Shown one piece after another: positions 27,137 through 33,855 of a stretch of 64,000 nucleotides of DNA; positions within the stretch are counted from its first letter, which is position 1; each line of letters opens with the position of its first letter. The translations under genes and the position numbers were made by a program. The notes beneath the pieces were generated by a model that was not told the origin of the DNA, did not search any database, and worked only from the letters and a program-made list of their open reading frames with translations. Source of the DNA: a virus; IMG/VR virus record IMGVR_UViG_3300032282_004151, positions 1-64,000 of that record. One strand, given 5' to 3'.

Positions 27137-27367
27137 ATGACAACCTACGGAAACATCAGCAACGTGATTGTGTTCGCCACCGACGAGATCTACAACAAGG
27201 CGGTCAAGCTCCTCACGGACAACGGCAATGGCTTTGAGACCAGCGGCTATCCTCTCGCGCTGAACTTCTACGTCAATGACCGCCACTACAGCTTCCCCTA
27301 CGCGATGGCTGACCTTGCCTTCGCTGGCATTGAGGAAGGTGTGGATTTCAAGGTGATCTACCGCTGA
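27137..27367 (+). CDS. hypothetical protein, 76 aa
   Basis: MTTYGNISNVIVFATDEIYN... then YVNDRHYSFPYAMADLAFAG. It resembles in outline the 100-aa protein at 29934 (a strand with FATDE/FTTKD, helix, a strand pair and a C-terminal IxEG/LASAG helix), so the two may be paralogues. Confidence 0.6.
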   Translation: MTTYGNISNVIVFATDEIYNKAVKLLTDNGNGFETSGYPLALNFYVNDRHYSFPYAMADLAFAGIEEGVDFKVIYR

Positions 27368-27371
27368 AAGC

Positions 27372-27400
27372 TTGACTTTCTTTATTTTATCCATCAACAT
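27372..27400 (+). promoter_or_regulatory. leaderless-type promoter
   Basis: TTGACT, 17 bp, CAACAT; ATG 27410 follows 9 nt later. Confidence 0.7.
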
Positions 27401-27409
27401 TCTACCATC

Positions 27410-27613
27410 ATGAACAACACCACTCCCAATTATGCTTATCTCGCTGGCGCTCTGCGCAGTTCGCTTGAGTTTCTCGCCTTTGACCAAACATTCTTCAAGA
27501 TAGAGAGCGTCGAGAAGCGCATGGAGTATCTCAAGAAGATCTCTGAGAGCGCCAATCAAAGCGCCATCAACTACGAGAACGAGTTCAATCAGAGGTTGAA
27601 CAAAGTTTCTTAA
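27410..27613 (+). CDS. small helical phage protein, 67 aa
   Basis: MNNTTPNYAYLAGALRSSLE..., all-helical. The NYAYLAGAL start is common to short phage proteins of unknown role. Confidence 0.62.
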   Translation: MNNTTPNYAYLAGALRSSLEFLAFDQTFFKIESVEKRMEYLKKISESANQSAINYENEFNQRLNKVS

Positions 27614-27621
27614 AATAAATC

Positions 27622-27649
27622 TGGACATCTTAGAATAACCTGCTACAGT
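27622..27649 (+). promoter_or_regulatory. sigma70-like promoter with leader
   Basis: TGGACA, 16 bp, TACAGT; ATG 27692 is about 42 nt downstream, after an A-rich leader. Confidence 0.66.
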
Positions 27650-27691
27650 ACTTTTCGTAAATACAACCAAAACATAAACACAAATACCAAC

Positions 27692-27982
27692 ATGACTGAT
27701 ACTGCTACCGAAACCAAGAAGAATAACCGCGCTCCGTATGGCTTCAAGCTGGAGTTCCCCGAGTCTTTCACTCTGCGTGACCTACGCAAGCAGAAGGCTC
27801 ACAAGGTGAAATACATCACGCTCTACATGCGCGTCAAGAAGGCGCTGGCGAATGGCGAGATCGTGGTGTCTGGTGAGAAGACCCCCAAGAACAAGCGCCG
27901 TGGCGCACGCGAGATCATCTATTCTCGTGCCAATGTCGCCACAGCGGTGGTCAGCACAGAAGCGGCGGCTGCAACCGTCTAA
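27692..27982 (+). CDS. basic hypothetical protein, 96 aa
   Basis: A disordered start (MTDTATETKKNNRAPYGF), FTLRDLRKQKAHKVKYITLYMRVKKALANGEI (helical, basic), a Lys/Arg patch (KTPKNKRRGAREI) and an Ala/Val-rich tail. The LRxxxAxKVxYITLxxRVxxAL pattern looks like a small DNA-binding helix bundle seen in phages. Terminator follows. Confidence 0.62.
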   Translation: MTDTATETKKNNRAPYGFKLEFPESFTLRDLRKQKAHKVKYITLYMRVKKALANGEIVVSGEKTPKNKRRGAREIIYSRANVATAVVSTEAAAATV

Positions 27983-27989
27983 CATACTC

Positions 27990-28017
27990 GCCCCACCGTC
28001 AATCTGGGCGGTGGGGC
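27990..28017 (+). terminator. probable terminator hairpin
   Basis: 9-bp stem GCCCCACCG / CGGTGGGGC, loop of ten bases, followed by TCAACTTTCTT; the T-run is weak. Confidence 0.6.
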
Positions 28018-28031
28018 TCAACTTTCTTGGA

Positions 28032-28397
28032 ATGATCAAGCAAATCAGACTTCTGAACGACGCCACCCTTCTCTTGGAAAAGGGAGTCAAGGTTCTTGGG
28101 TTCGTTCAAGTCAAAAGCAGTTTCCGAGATCTGGACGCCTACTATCACCGTGAGCTTGGCATCATTCTGAAGCGTCCTGCGCTGATCCTAGAACCCCAAA
28201 CGCCGCCAATCCTATGCGTTCCTACGGTCAAATTGGCGCGGGGGTGGGTGGTTCAGCCCATCGTCAAGAAGACCCGTTTAAAAGAGGCTGTAGAGCGTTT
28301 AAGGAGGCAGCTGAAAAAGTATCCCAACATTTATCCTGATTTACATACTCAGAATGTGGGGTGGTACAAAAATAAGCCTTTGATGTTTGATTGGTGA
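28032..28397 (+). CDS. hypothetical protein, 121 aa
   Basis: MIKQIRLLNDATLLLEKGVK..., with a Pro-rich middle (LILEPQTPPILCVP) and a basic helix (RLKEAVERLRRQLKKY). The ORF extends upstream to 27852 within the preceding gene, but ATG 28032 lies just after the terminator. No family recognised, no promoter seen. Confidence 0.5.
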   Translation: MIKQIRLLNDATLLLEKGVKVLGFVQVKSSFRDLDAYYHRELGIILKRPALILEPQTPPILCVPTVKLARGWVVQPIVKKTRLKEAVERLRRQLKKYPNIYPDLHTQNVGWYKNKPLMFDW

Positions 28398-28405
28398 TTT
28401 ACGCC

Positions 28406-28433
28406 TTGCTTTTTTTAATTAAATTGTCAGACT
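28406..28433 (+). promoter_or_regulatory. leaderless-type promoter
   Basis: TTGCTT, 16 bp, CAGACT; ATG 28443 follows 9 nt later. Confidence 0.72.
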
Positions 28434-28442
28434 GGTTGCACG

Positions 28443-28808
28443 ATGAACAAGACCGACGCTATCGAGGCTCTGAAGAATGATATGCCGCTGACGGATTTCA
28501 TCCGTGGCGTGAACAAGAAGATCAATGACTATTGGGTGCGCAACAACTTCACCTTCAATGAGCCGCCGCTCGTGATGGTGGACAACGTTGGCAAGCGTTA
28601 CGCCAAGCTGGCGGTCTGCAAGAAGAATCCCCCGTTCACTGGTCCGCTCGTGGCTGAGAGCGTCTACTGCTTCTACGACATTGCCAATGGCGACCTTCTG
28701 AAGGGCACGTGGAAGGCTCCTGTGGCCAATGGCGTTCGTGGCAACGTGAAGGAGAGCAACGTGCTGGACAAGTTCACAGAGCATGGTCCCAAGTATCTGC
28801 GGGGCTGA
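28443..28808 (+). CDS. conserved phage hypothetical protein, 121 aa
   Basis: The C-terminal half contains SVYCFYDIANGDLLKGTWKAPVANGVRGNV. The vycFvdk.tGDilK...WkaPa...RGn pattern is shared by a widespread phage protein family. The N-terminal half is helical. Function unknown. Confidence 0.72.
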   Translation: MNKTDAIEALKNDMPLTDFIRGVNKKINDYWVRNNFTFNEPPLVMVDNVGKRYAKLAVCKKNPPFTGPLVAESVYCFYDIANGDLLKGTWKAPVANGVRGNVKESNVLDKFTEHGPKYLRG

Positions 28809-28820
28809 TGCTCTTTGGTC

Positions 28821-28849
28821 TTGCTTTTTTTTAAAAAAAAGTACATGCT
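28821..28849 (+). promoter_or_regulatory. leaderless-type promoter
   Basis: TTGCTT, 17 bp, CATGCT; ATG 28857 follows 7 nt later. Confidence 0.72.
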
Positions 28850-28856
28850 TCAGAGT

Positions 28857-29081
28857 ATGAACTTCAACGAATCTTGGGAAGAGTGCTTCAGCCAGTTCAA
28901 CCTTCTGGGCAGTCTCACGCAGAACCTCCTTCGCAATTGGGCGGCTGACTTTCTGATCAGCCGTGGTTTTGATGAGATCGGTTCGTCTGATATCAACCAC
29001 TCTCTTTATGGGATGTGGGAGGCAGCGAACGGCGATTGGCAGAAGGCGATCCTTCGCGAAGTTGATGCGCGGGTTCGCTAA
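28857..29081 (+). CDS. hypothetical protein, 74 aa
   Basis: MNFNESWEECFSQFNLLGSL..., helical, with DFLISRGFDEIGSSDINHSLYGMWEAAN. ATG 28857 is preferred over 28815, which lies upstream of the promoter. No family recognised. Confidence 0.6.
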   Translation: MNFNESWEECFSQFNLLGSLTQNLLRNWAADFLISRGFDEIGSSDINHSLYGMWEAANGDWQKAILREVDARVR

Positions 29082-29088
29082 AATCGCC

Positions 29089-29117
29089 TTGACTTTTTAT
29101 TCAAAACAAAACAACAT
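29089..29117 (+). promoter_or_regulatory. leaderless-type promoter
   Basis: TTGACT, 17 bp, CAACAT; ATG 29127 follows 9 nt later. Confidence 0.7.
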
Positions 29118-29126
29118 CAGCATCCT

Positions 29127-29423
29127 ATGATTAATCCTCCTAACAACACCATTTTTCAATACGTCCGCAATCGGCGGCGGCAGAAGGTCGGCGTCGTTGC
29201 CGCTGTGAAGCGTGATGACGGTCTCGTTGGCCTTGGCTACAGCCTGTGTGCTGTGAACAAGGGCGACACGTTCAACGCTGTGCGTGCGCTTGAGATCGCC
29301 ATTGGTCGGGCCGAGGCGTTCCCGCATTTCGAGTGCGAGTCTATTCCGCAGAGCGTGGAAAAGGACTGGTCCGAAATCTATGACCGCGCTACCCGCTATT
29401 TCAAGGGTGCGGACATTGCGTAA
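29127..29423 (+). CDS. conserved phage hypothetical protein, 98 aa
   Basis: FQYVRNRRRQKVGVVAAVKRDDGLVGLGYSLCAVNKGDTFNAVRALEIAIGRAE (read in parts). The YIR...p.GvvvA......GwSlc...KGD.F.k..gl.iA.gRA pattern belongs to a common phage family. Function unknown. Confidence 0.72.
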   Translation: MINPPNNTIFQYVRNRRRQKVGVVAAVKRDDGLVGLGYSLCAVNKGDTFNAVRALEIAIGRAEAFPHFECESIPQSVEKDWSEIYDRATRYFKGADIA

Positions 29424-29469
29424 CTAGTTTCAATGATGGGGTGCGCATATCAACTCACGCACAATTTTC

Positions 29470-29497
29470 TTGCATTTTTTAAAATAACTGTCAGTCT
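29470..29497 (+). promoter_or_regulatory. leaderless-type promoter
   Basis: TTGCAT, 16 bp, CAGTCT; ATG 29504 follows 6 nt later. Confidence 0.7.
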
Positions 29498-29503
29498 TTC
29501 AGC

Positions 29504-29764
29504 ATGAACTCCTACACCGAAACCCTTGGTCAGTCTATCGAAAAGATCCAAAACGATCTGATTGAGCGTGGTATCGTGCTGGCGGATAACAGCAAAGATT
29601 GGCTTGACAGTTTCACTTTTGGTGGTCTTAATTATGGACAAGATAAAGAAGTTCACGCTGAAATTGAAACAGTCAAGGGCAAGAAGACTGGCAAGTATGC
29701 TCATGCTCATATTTGGCGTCACGACATTTCTGGTCGTTATGAGTGGCTCGTTTATGTCCTCTGA
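29504..29764 (+). CDS. hypothetical protein, 86 aa
   Basis: MNSYTETLGQSIEKIQNDLI..., then GGLNYGQDKEVHAEIETVKGKKTGKYAHAHIWRHDISGRYEW: a helix followed by a beta-sheet with His residues. This resembles small phage proteins of unknown role. Confidence 0.62.
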   Translation: MNSYTETLGQSIEKIQNDLIERGIVLADNSKDWLDSFTFGGLNYGQDKEVHAEIETVKGKKTGKYAHAHIWRHDISGRYEWLVYVL

Positions 29765-29768
29765 TTCT

Positions 29769-29888
29769 ATGAAAGACTTTTATTTATTTGCTGGCGAGCA
29801 TCCTGTCGTCGTATGTTTTCTTGCTATGATTGCTGCGGGAATCATCTGCTCTGTTTTTGAGTCATTCTGCAAAATCTTTAGGAAGTGA
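29769..29888 (+). CDS. small membrane protein, 39 aa
   Basis: One transmembrane segment (PVVVCFLAMIAAGIICSVF) and a basic end. An in-frame ATG at 29754 overlapping the previous gene is an alternative start. No promoter of its own. Confidence 0.42.
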   Translation: MKDFYLFAGEHPVVVCFLAMIAAGIICSVFESFCKIFRK

Positions 29889-29898
29889 TCGAAAGTTC

Positions 29899-29926
29899 TT
29901 GCTTTTCTTAAAATAACTGCCATAGT
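29899..29926 (+). promoter_or_regulatory. leaderless-type promoter
   Basis: TTGCTT, 16 bp, CATAGT; ATG 29934 follows 7 nt later. Confidence 0.74.
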
Positions 29927-29933
29927 ACTAAGC

Positions 29934-30236
29934 ATGAACTCGATTACCTTCACCACCAAGGATCTGTTTGCGGCGGCGGTCAATACCCTCGCCCTTGACG
30001 AGTCCCCCTCCTACGAGGTCGATACCGCGTACCTCACGATCCGCAGCGACGATCTCCCCGTGATCGTGAACATCCTTCACGACAACGGCATCTTCAACTT
30101 CGTCGGCAACGTCAGCGACGAGCCGTTTGACGGCTTTCGCACGGACGCGGAGGCTGACGCTGATGCCCTTGCCTCTGCGGGGTTCGGCACGGACGAGGAC
30201 TACGGCGGCTGCAATGACTACGGCTACGATGAGTAA
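29934..30236 (+). CDS. hypothetical protein, 100 aa
   Basis: MNSITFTTKDLFAAAVNTLA..., a beta-rich middle and an acidic Gly/Tyr tail (GTDEDYGGCNDYGYDE). Possible paralogue of the protein at 27137. The stop overlaps the next ATG (ATGAGTAA). Confidence 0.62.
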   Translation: MNSITFTTKDLFAAAVNTLALDESPSYEVDTAYLTIRSDDLPVIVNILHDNGIFNFVGNVSDEPFDGFRTDAEADADALASAGFGTDEDYGGCNDYGYDE

Positions 30237-30432
30237 GGTGGTGCCTGCGGTCAGCCTATCCGACATTCTCAATGGGCCTCGCCCCAAGCTTGTCGGTAGG
30301 CTTGTCTTTGACCACAAGACAGCCCCTAGCCTCATGCTTCTCACAGAAGATCAGGCTAGGGCACACGACAAGGCAACACGCCGCCCCGGTTACGGAACCT
30401 GCCTTAAACGGATTTCGCCACACCGCTCTTGA
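30229..30432 (+). CDS. hypothetical protein, 67 aa
   Basis: MSKVVPAVSLSDILNGPRPK..., basic C-terminal end (RRPGYGTCLKRISPHRS). It overlaps the gene before by eight bases and its TGA stop lies in the TTGACT of the next promoter; both ends thus fit neatly. Confidence 0.52.
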   Translation: MSKVVPAVSLSDILNGPRPKLVGRLVFDHKTAPSLMLLTEDQARAHDKATRRPGYGTCLKRISPHRS

Positions 30433-30456
30433 CTTTCTTAAAAAAACATTCAACAT
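30429..30456 (+). promoter_or_regulatory. leaderless-type promoter
   Basis: TTGACT, 16 bp, CAACAT; ATG 30464 follows 7 nt later. -35 box contains the preceding stop. Confidence 0.72.
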
Positions 30457-30463
30457 CATCAAC

Positions 30464-30766
30464 ATGATCATCTCACAAGCTACCGTTTTGTCTGAAAACA
30501 TTCTGTCGCCAAGTCGTGCCATCAATGGCAAGGCGATTGTGAATTATTTCCTCAACAAGGACGAACCTTCCAATTTCAACAAATATGTCAAGGTCAGCAA
30601 CGTCTCTGTCAATTATGCCAATGGTGGCGTTGACCTTTTTGCCGCAAATGAGCTTTCTGTTGAGACGCTTCGCACCATTGCCAACGCTCTGAATGACCTT
30701 GCGAACAAGGCTGATGCTGCTGCGGTAAAGTTGCGTGAGATTAACAAAAGCATTGACACGAACTAA
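30464..30766 (+). CDS. hypothetical protein, 100 aa
   Basis: MIISQATVLSENILSPSRAI..., mixed beta then a long helix (VETLRTIANALNDLANKADAAAVKLREINK in parts). No recognised domain. ATG 30464 by promoter position; the frame opens upstream at 30272. Confidence 0.6.
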   Translation: MIISQATVLSENILSPSRAINGKAIVNYFLNKDEPSNFNKYVKVSNVSVNYANGGVDLFAANELSVETLRTIANALNDLANKADAAAVKLREINKSIDTN

Positions 30767-30789
30767 AAAAACCCTCAATCTACTACCCT

Positions 30790-31374
30790 ATGCCTAACTG
30801 GTGCTCAAACAACGTCGTCGTTTCTGGTAAGAACCTCAGTGCCTTCAAGGAGTGGCTTGGCGATGGCAAGGCTCTGCTGACCAAGATCGCCCCTACGCCC
30901 CAGCCTCTTGTCGAAACGACTGCTGGTTGGAGTGGCGACCCCGAGGCTCAGAAGCTGAACGATGAACGCGAGAAGGCCAACCTCAAGGAGTTTGGCTACA
31001 AGAACTGGTATGATTGGAACATCGGTGCGTGGGGCACCAAGTGGGACGTTGATGCCGAGATCGACGAAAGCAGCAGCACTGAGAATGAGATCATTTTCAG
31101 CTTTGAGAGTGCGTGGAGCCCTCCGCAGGCTGCGTTTGCTCGTCTTGCCGAGAAGTTCCCTGACCTTAGCATCCGTCATGCCTACATGGAAGAGGGTATG
31201 TGCTTTGTCGGCGTGGACACGTATGAGGACGGGGTTGTTGCTGACGAGGTCTACAGCGAAGAGCCCGATACGGACGAGTGGAAGGAGCTTGCCCGCGACG
31301 AGTTTGGTTGGGAGCCGTGGGAGGATGATGAGGACGCGGAGGATATGGAAGAGGAAAAGCCCGCGAAGAATTGA
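30790..31374 (+). CDS. Api92-like / DUF1281-type phage protein, 194 aa
   Basis: MPNWCSNNVVVSGK..F start, then NWYDWNIGAWGTKWDVDAEI (residues about 74-93) and FESAWSPPQAAFARLAEKFPDL. This is the hallmark layout of the Api92-like ferredoxin-fold family found in many phages and plasmids (MPNWC.N...v.G; W...nWGTKWd; sPP...f..ls..fP.l). Function unknown. The C-terminus carries a long acidic tail (EDDEDAEDMEEE). Confidence 0.85.
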   Translation: MPNWCSNNVVVSGKNLSAFKEWLGDGKALLTKIAPTPQPLVETTAGWSGDPEAQKLNDEREKANLKEFGYKNWYDWNIGAWGTKWDVDAEIDESSSTENEIIFSFESAWSPPQAAFARLAEKFPDLSIRHAYMEEGMCFVGVDTYEDGVVADEVYSEEPDTDEWKELARDEFGWEPWEDDEDAEDMEEEKPAKN

Positions 31375-31398
31375 TTTGGGTAGGTAGGTGTTCATGGT

Positions 31399-31437
31399 GT
31401 GGGGAGAGCGTGGTGGCTCTCCCCACTTTATTTTTTT
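31399..31437 (+). terminator. Rho-independent terminator
   Basis: 10-bp stem GTGGGGAGAG / CTCTCCCCAC, 8-base loop, then TTTATTTTTTT. Confidence 0.9.
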
Positions 31438-31461
31438 AAGGTTGACAAATGCAATAAAACA

Positions 31462-31716
31462 ATGTCTAATCGTTTCATCGTGGAAAACAGCAAGCAACTT
31501 AATCGAGATCAACTCAAGAAATGCTTCATTGATCTTGCTCAACGTGCTGGTGAATTGAATGAGCCATACATTCAGAGCGTATGTCTTGTGCTTGCTGGCA
31601 GCATTGTTGAAGAAAGTGATAACTTGCTTGCCATGTGGGTAAGTCAGTATGCGCAACTTAGAATTGATGATATCACAGAAGATTATCTGAAAGATGAAAA
31701 TGAAGAAACTATTTAA
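31462..31716 (+). CDS. hypothetical protein, 84 aa
   Basis: MSNRFIVENSKQLNRDQLKK..., all-helical, acidic end (DEDYLKDENEETI-like). Less GC-rich than its neighbours. A TTGACA lies 15 nt before the ATG without a usable -10. Overlaps the next gene by 23 bases. Confidence 0.55.
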   Translation: MSNRFIVENSKQLNRDQLKKCFIDLAQRAGELNEPYIQSVCLVLAGSIVEESDNLLAMWVSQYAQLRIDDITEDYLKDENEETI

Positions 31717-32281
31717 TTTATTTATTTTTACAACTCTTGCGCCATTTTTATTTGGTGGCGTAGATGTACGTATTGAAGGAGCATTTGGTGTTAGGCTTGG
31801 TGATACTTACCAAGTGAATGACAAGTTAATTCAGCGAACAAGAGAATTTGAGTTTACTCCAGTTAGCTCATCTGACATTTTTCAGACATATCATGTTAAA
31901 TTAACTCCAAAAAGCCGCAAGATTTATTCCATCTCTGCTGAAGGATATGTGCAGAATGAAATTGTTTATGAAAAGATGGACAGTCTTAGGTATGAGTTGG
32001 CAAAGAAATACCTAGTGCCCAATCTTAGGTTGGACACCATCACTTCTATCATGAACAGAACCAATAGGTTGTATGTTGAAGAAGCAATTTTAACTGACGG
32101 TGGCTCAATTACATTGTCTTACCCACATTCGCCCACTCGCGGCATTTTAAATGAACCTCGCGCTCATCTAACAGCATATTCTGAAGGCAATAAGTGCGTG
32201 ATGGAAGTTGTTGATGTTGCGCTGTTTAAGCTAAGTATCCAAGAAGACGAAGAATTAAGAAAATTGCAGAATGACTCTTGA
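31694..32281 (+). CDS. exported hypothetical protein, 195 aa
   Basis: A signal peptide (MKMKKLFNLFIFTTLAPFLF, cleavage plausible near residue 21) precedes a beta-rich domain with FGVRLGDTY, VYEKMDSLRYELAKKY and LYVEEAILTDGGSITLSYP. The layout resembles small periplasmic proteins, but no family is recognised. ATG 31700 is an alternative. Its TGA stop lies in the next TTGACT. Confidence 0.6.
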   Translation: MKMKKLFNLFIFTTLAPFLFGGVDVRIEGAFGVRLGDTYQVNDKLIQRTREFEFTPVSSSDIFQTYHVKLTPKSRKIYSISAEGYVQNEIVYEKMDSLRYELAKKYLVPNLRLDTITSIMNRTNRLYVEEAILTDGGSITLSYPHSPTRGILNEPRAHLTAYSEGNKCVMEVVDVALFKLSIQEDEELRKLQNDS

Positions 32282-32305
32282 CTTTTAAAATAAGTCGTGT
32301 AGGAT
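32278..32305 (+). promoter_or_regulatory. leaderless-type promoter
   Basis: TTGACT, 16 bp, TAGGAT; ATG 32315 follows 9 nt later. -35 box contains the preceding stop. Confidence 0.77.
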
Positions 32306-32314
32306 GTACGCACG

Positions 32315-32521
32315 ATGAAAGTCCCACTCCAAGACCTACTCACCATCATTCACGCCGACAAAAAGAGCTATATCGCCCAAGTGGGTGCTCGTGAGTATGA
32401 GTGCCTTGAGGCATTGGTGAAGGATGGCACGATCAACACCATCAAAAGTCTGATCGAGCATGGTGTGGCCATTGGCGACGATGTTTACCCCATCGCCAAG
32501 AAATACAGCAATCTGGCTTGA
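32315..32521 (+). CDS. hypothetical protein, 68 aa
   Basis: MKVPLQDLLTIIHADKKSYI..., helical with a VAIGDDVYPIAKKY end. No recognised domain. Stop TGA lies in the next TTGATT. Confidence 0.6.
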   Translation: MKVPLQDLLTIIHADKKSYIAQVGAREYECLEALVKDGTINTIKSLIEHGVAIGDDVYPIAKKYSNLA

Positions 32522-32545
32522 TTTTTAAAATAAATAGGTCATACT
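32518..32545 (+). promoter_or_regulatory. leaderless-type promoter
   Basis: TTGATT, 16 bp, CATACT; ATG 32556 follows 10 nt later. -35 box contains the preceding stop. Confidence 0.77.
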
Positions 32546-32555
32546 TGTTCTCATC

Positions 32556-32837
32556 ATGAACATTGCCCAAACCATCCTTTCTCAGATCAAGGCTCTGGAT
32601 CCGATGGCTCTGTTTGCTTGGGGTGCCAAGGATCTGATCAACATGGAAAATGGTCTGAAGTTCAAGACCACTGGCATTACTCCTTACAAAGGTTATGTTT
32701 ACATCAAGCTGAATGGCAAGGACTTGTATGACATTCAGTTCTTTAAGGTTCGCAATCTTGAAGTCAAGACTGACAAGGTTGTGGAAGATGTTTATGCTGA
32801 AGATCTTGTGCGAGTCATTGATGGAGTTGTTGGTTGA
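32556..32837 (+). CDS. conserved phage hypothetical protein, 93 aa
   Basis: Helix ILSQIKALDPMALFAWGAKD, then GLKFKTTGITPYKGYVYIKLNGKDLYDIQFFKVRNLEV. The helix-then-sheet pattern (L....LMM.GA......L.Fki.G......v.I.Ld..D.Y.V.f) is a frequent phage protein. Function unknown. Confidence 0.7.
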   Translation: MNIAQTILSQIKALDPMALFAWGAKDLINMENGLKFKTTGITPYKGYVYIKLNGKDLYDIQFFKVRNLEVKTDKVVEDVYAEDLVRVIDGVVG

Positions 32838-32840
32838 GCC

Positions 32841-32869
32841 TTGACAAATTAAAAAAAGTCGTTCAAGAT
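32841..32869 (+). promoter_or_regulatory. leaderless-type promoter
   Basis: TTGACA, 17 bp, CAAGAT; ATG 32879 follows 9 nt later. Confidence 0.74.
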
Positions 32870-32878
32870 ATCTGCATC

Positions 32879-33013
32879 ATGAAGATCAACTCCACCATCA
32901 AGACCCGCAGCGTGTTCACCTCTGGCGTCAACCTCGGCGGTGTGGCGCACAAGACCAAGAAGGGCAAAGGCAGCTATCAACGCAAAAACAAGTATGGCAA
33001 TCGTTGGGAGTGA
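32879..33013 (+). CDS. very basic small protein, 44 aa
   Basis: MKINSTIKTRSVFTSGVNLG followed by a Lys/Arg/Gly-rich half (HKTKKGKGSYQRKNKYGNRW). Complete gene with its own promoter; probably nucleic-acid binding by charge only. Confidence 0.58.
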   Translation: MKINSTIKTRSVFTSGVNLGGVAHKTKKGKGSYQRKNKYGNRWE

Positions 33014-33021
33014 TTGCTGTC

Positions 33022-33050
33022 TTGACAAATTAAAAAAAGTCCTTCATCGT
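33022..33050 (+). promoter_or_regulatory. leaderless-type promoter
   Basis: TTGACA, 17 bp, CATCGT; ATG 33058 follows 7 nt later. Nearly identical to the promoters at 32841 and 33360 in the AAATTAAAAAAAGT part. Confidence 0.72.
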
Positions 33051-33057
33051 CTAACCC

Positions 33058-33285
33058 ATGAAGCCAATTCGTTATAACCCTGATGGGACTGAAATCCCCC
33101 TGACTTCCGGTCAACGTCGGCGTAACGAACGTGCAAGAGTTTGCAACCGAAAAAGAGAATCGGGATGGAGCGGGGATAGACGACCATGTGATTTGGGTTG
33201 TGGTGGAGAAATGTCTTGGTGCTCTTGTTGTGAAACATACACAAGCACTTGTTGCGTAGATTACGGAACTTGTATGTGTTCGTAA
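33058..33285 (+). CDS. Cys-rich zinc-ribbon-like protein, 75 aa
   Basis: A basic N-terminal half (TSGQRRRNERARVCNRKRES) and a C-terminal half with nine Cys in 33 residues (CDLGCGGEMSWCSCCETYTS, then CCVDYGTCMCS). One or two metal sites are likely. No family recognised. It directly precedes the truncated tRNA-like gene. Confidence 0.55.
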   Translation: MKPIRYNPDGTEIPLTSGQRRRNERARVCNRKRESGWSGDRRPCDLGCGGEMSWCSCCETYTSTCCVDYGTCMCS

Positions 33286-33292
33286 CAATTTC

Positions 33293-33352
33293 GGGCCGGT
33301 AGCTCAGTGGTAGAGCGTTTCGTCGTTGGTTCGAATCCAACCCGGTCCATCA
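33293..33352 (+). tRNA. truncated tRNA-like gene without anticodon arm
   Basis: Perfect acceptor GGGCCGG/CCGGTCC (one G-T), T8 A9, D-arm GCTC-AGTGGTA-GAGC and T-arm GTTGG-TTCGAAT-CCAAC are all present. Between the D and T arms only GTTTCGTC is left, so the anticodon arm is missing. The 3' end is ATCA rather than NCCA. Probably a decayed tRNA, or a tRNA-like element with another role. Confidence 0.6.
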
Positions 33353-33359
33353 ATTTTTG

Positions 33360-33387
33360 TTGACAAATTAAAAAAAGTAGCCATAGT
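33360..33387 (+). promoter_or_regulatory. leaderless-type promoter
   Basis: TTGACA, 16 bp, CATAGT; ATG 33395 follows 7 nt later. Confidence 0.78.
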
Positions 33388-33394
33388 TAGCACC

Positions 33395-33748
33395 ATGAAC
33401 TCCATTATCTCACCGTCTCTCGAAAACAAGCCTGTTGTGGTCAATGGACCCAAGGTGGGCGACATTCTGGTCAGCATCAGTGGCTATGAAGCCAGCATTG
33501 CTAGTTGGGCCAAGGTTGTGGGTGTGACTGGCAAGAGCGTCAAGATTGTGCGCTTGCCCGCCGACAACAAGTATACTGGCGGCGGTGGCATGGAATGGAT
33601 CAGCACGCCCGCCACTGATCGCATCAAAGGTGATACTGAGACCAAGCGTTTTACTGCTGATGGCGACGGCTATAGGGTCAAGAACAACAGCTACAGCAAC
33701 TATTATGTTTGGAGTGGCAAGCCAATTCAGTGCTACAACCATCACTAA
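33395..33748 (+). CDS. conserved phage hypothetical protein, 117 aa
   Basis: GPKVGDILVSISGYEASIASWAKVVGVTGKSVKIVRLP (read in parts), then a DGYRVKNNSYSNYYVWSGKPIQCYN end. The GDIf..swGydqt.v.fyqVv..tgksv.ir.i...............Y.V.i.sY..a..Wdg...y pattern is a widespread family in phages and plasmids; function unknown. Terminator follows. Confidence 0.75.
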   Translation: MNSIISPSLENKPVVVNGPKVGDILVSISGYEASIASWAKVVGVTGKSVKIVRLPADNKYTGGGGMEWISTPATDRIKGDTETKRFTADGDGYRVKNNSYSNYYVWSGKPIQCYNHH

Positions 33749-33774
33749 GATTTTGGGTTAGGTGTTCATGGTGT

Positions 33775-33810
33775 GAGGGGCTCGCGTGGTGGCGAGCCCC
33801 TCTTTTTTTT
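33775..33810 (+). terminator. Rho-independent terminator
   Basis: 11-bp stem GAGGGGCTCGC / GCGAGCCCCTC, 6-base loop, then TTTTTTTT. Confidence 0.93.
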
Positions 33811-33820
33811 ATCTAGGTGC

Positions 33821-33848
33821 TTGACATTTAAAAAAAATAGGTCATAGT
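33821..33848 (+). promoter_or_regulatory. leaderless-type promoter
   Basis: TTGACA, 16 bp, CATAGT; ATG 33856 follows 7 nt later. Confidence 0.8.
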
Positions 33849-33855
33849 ACTTTAC

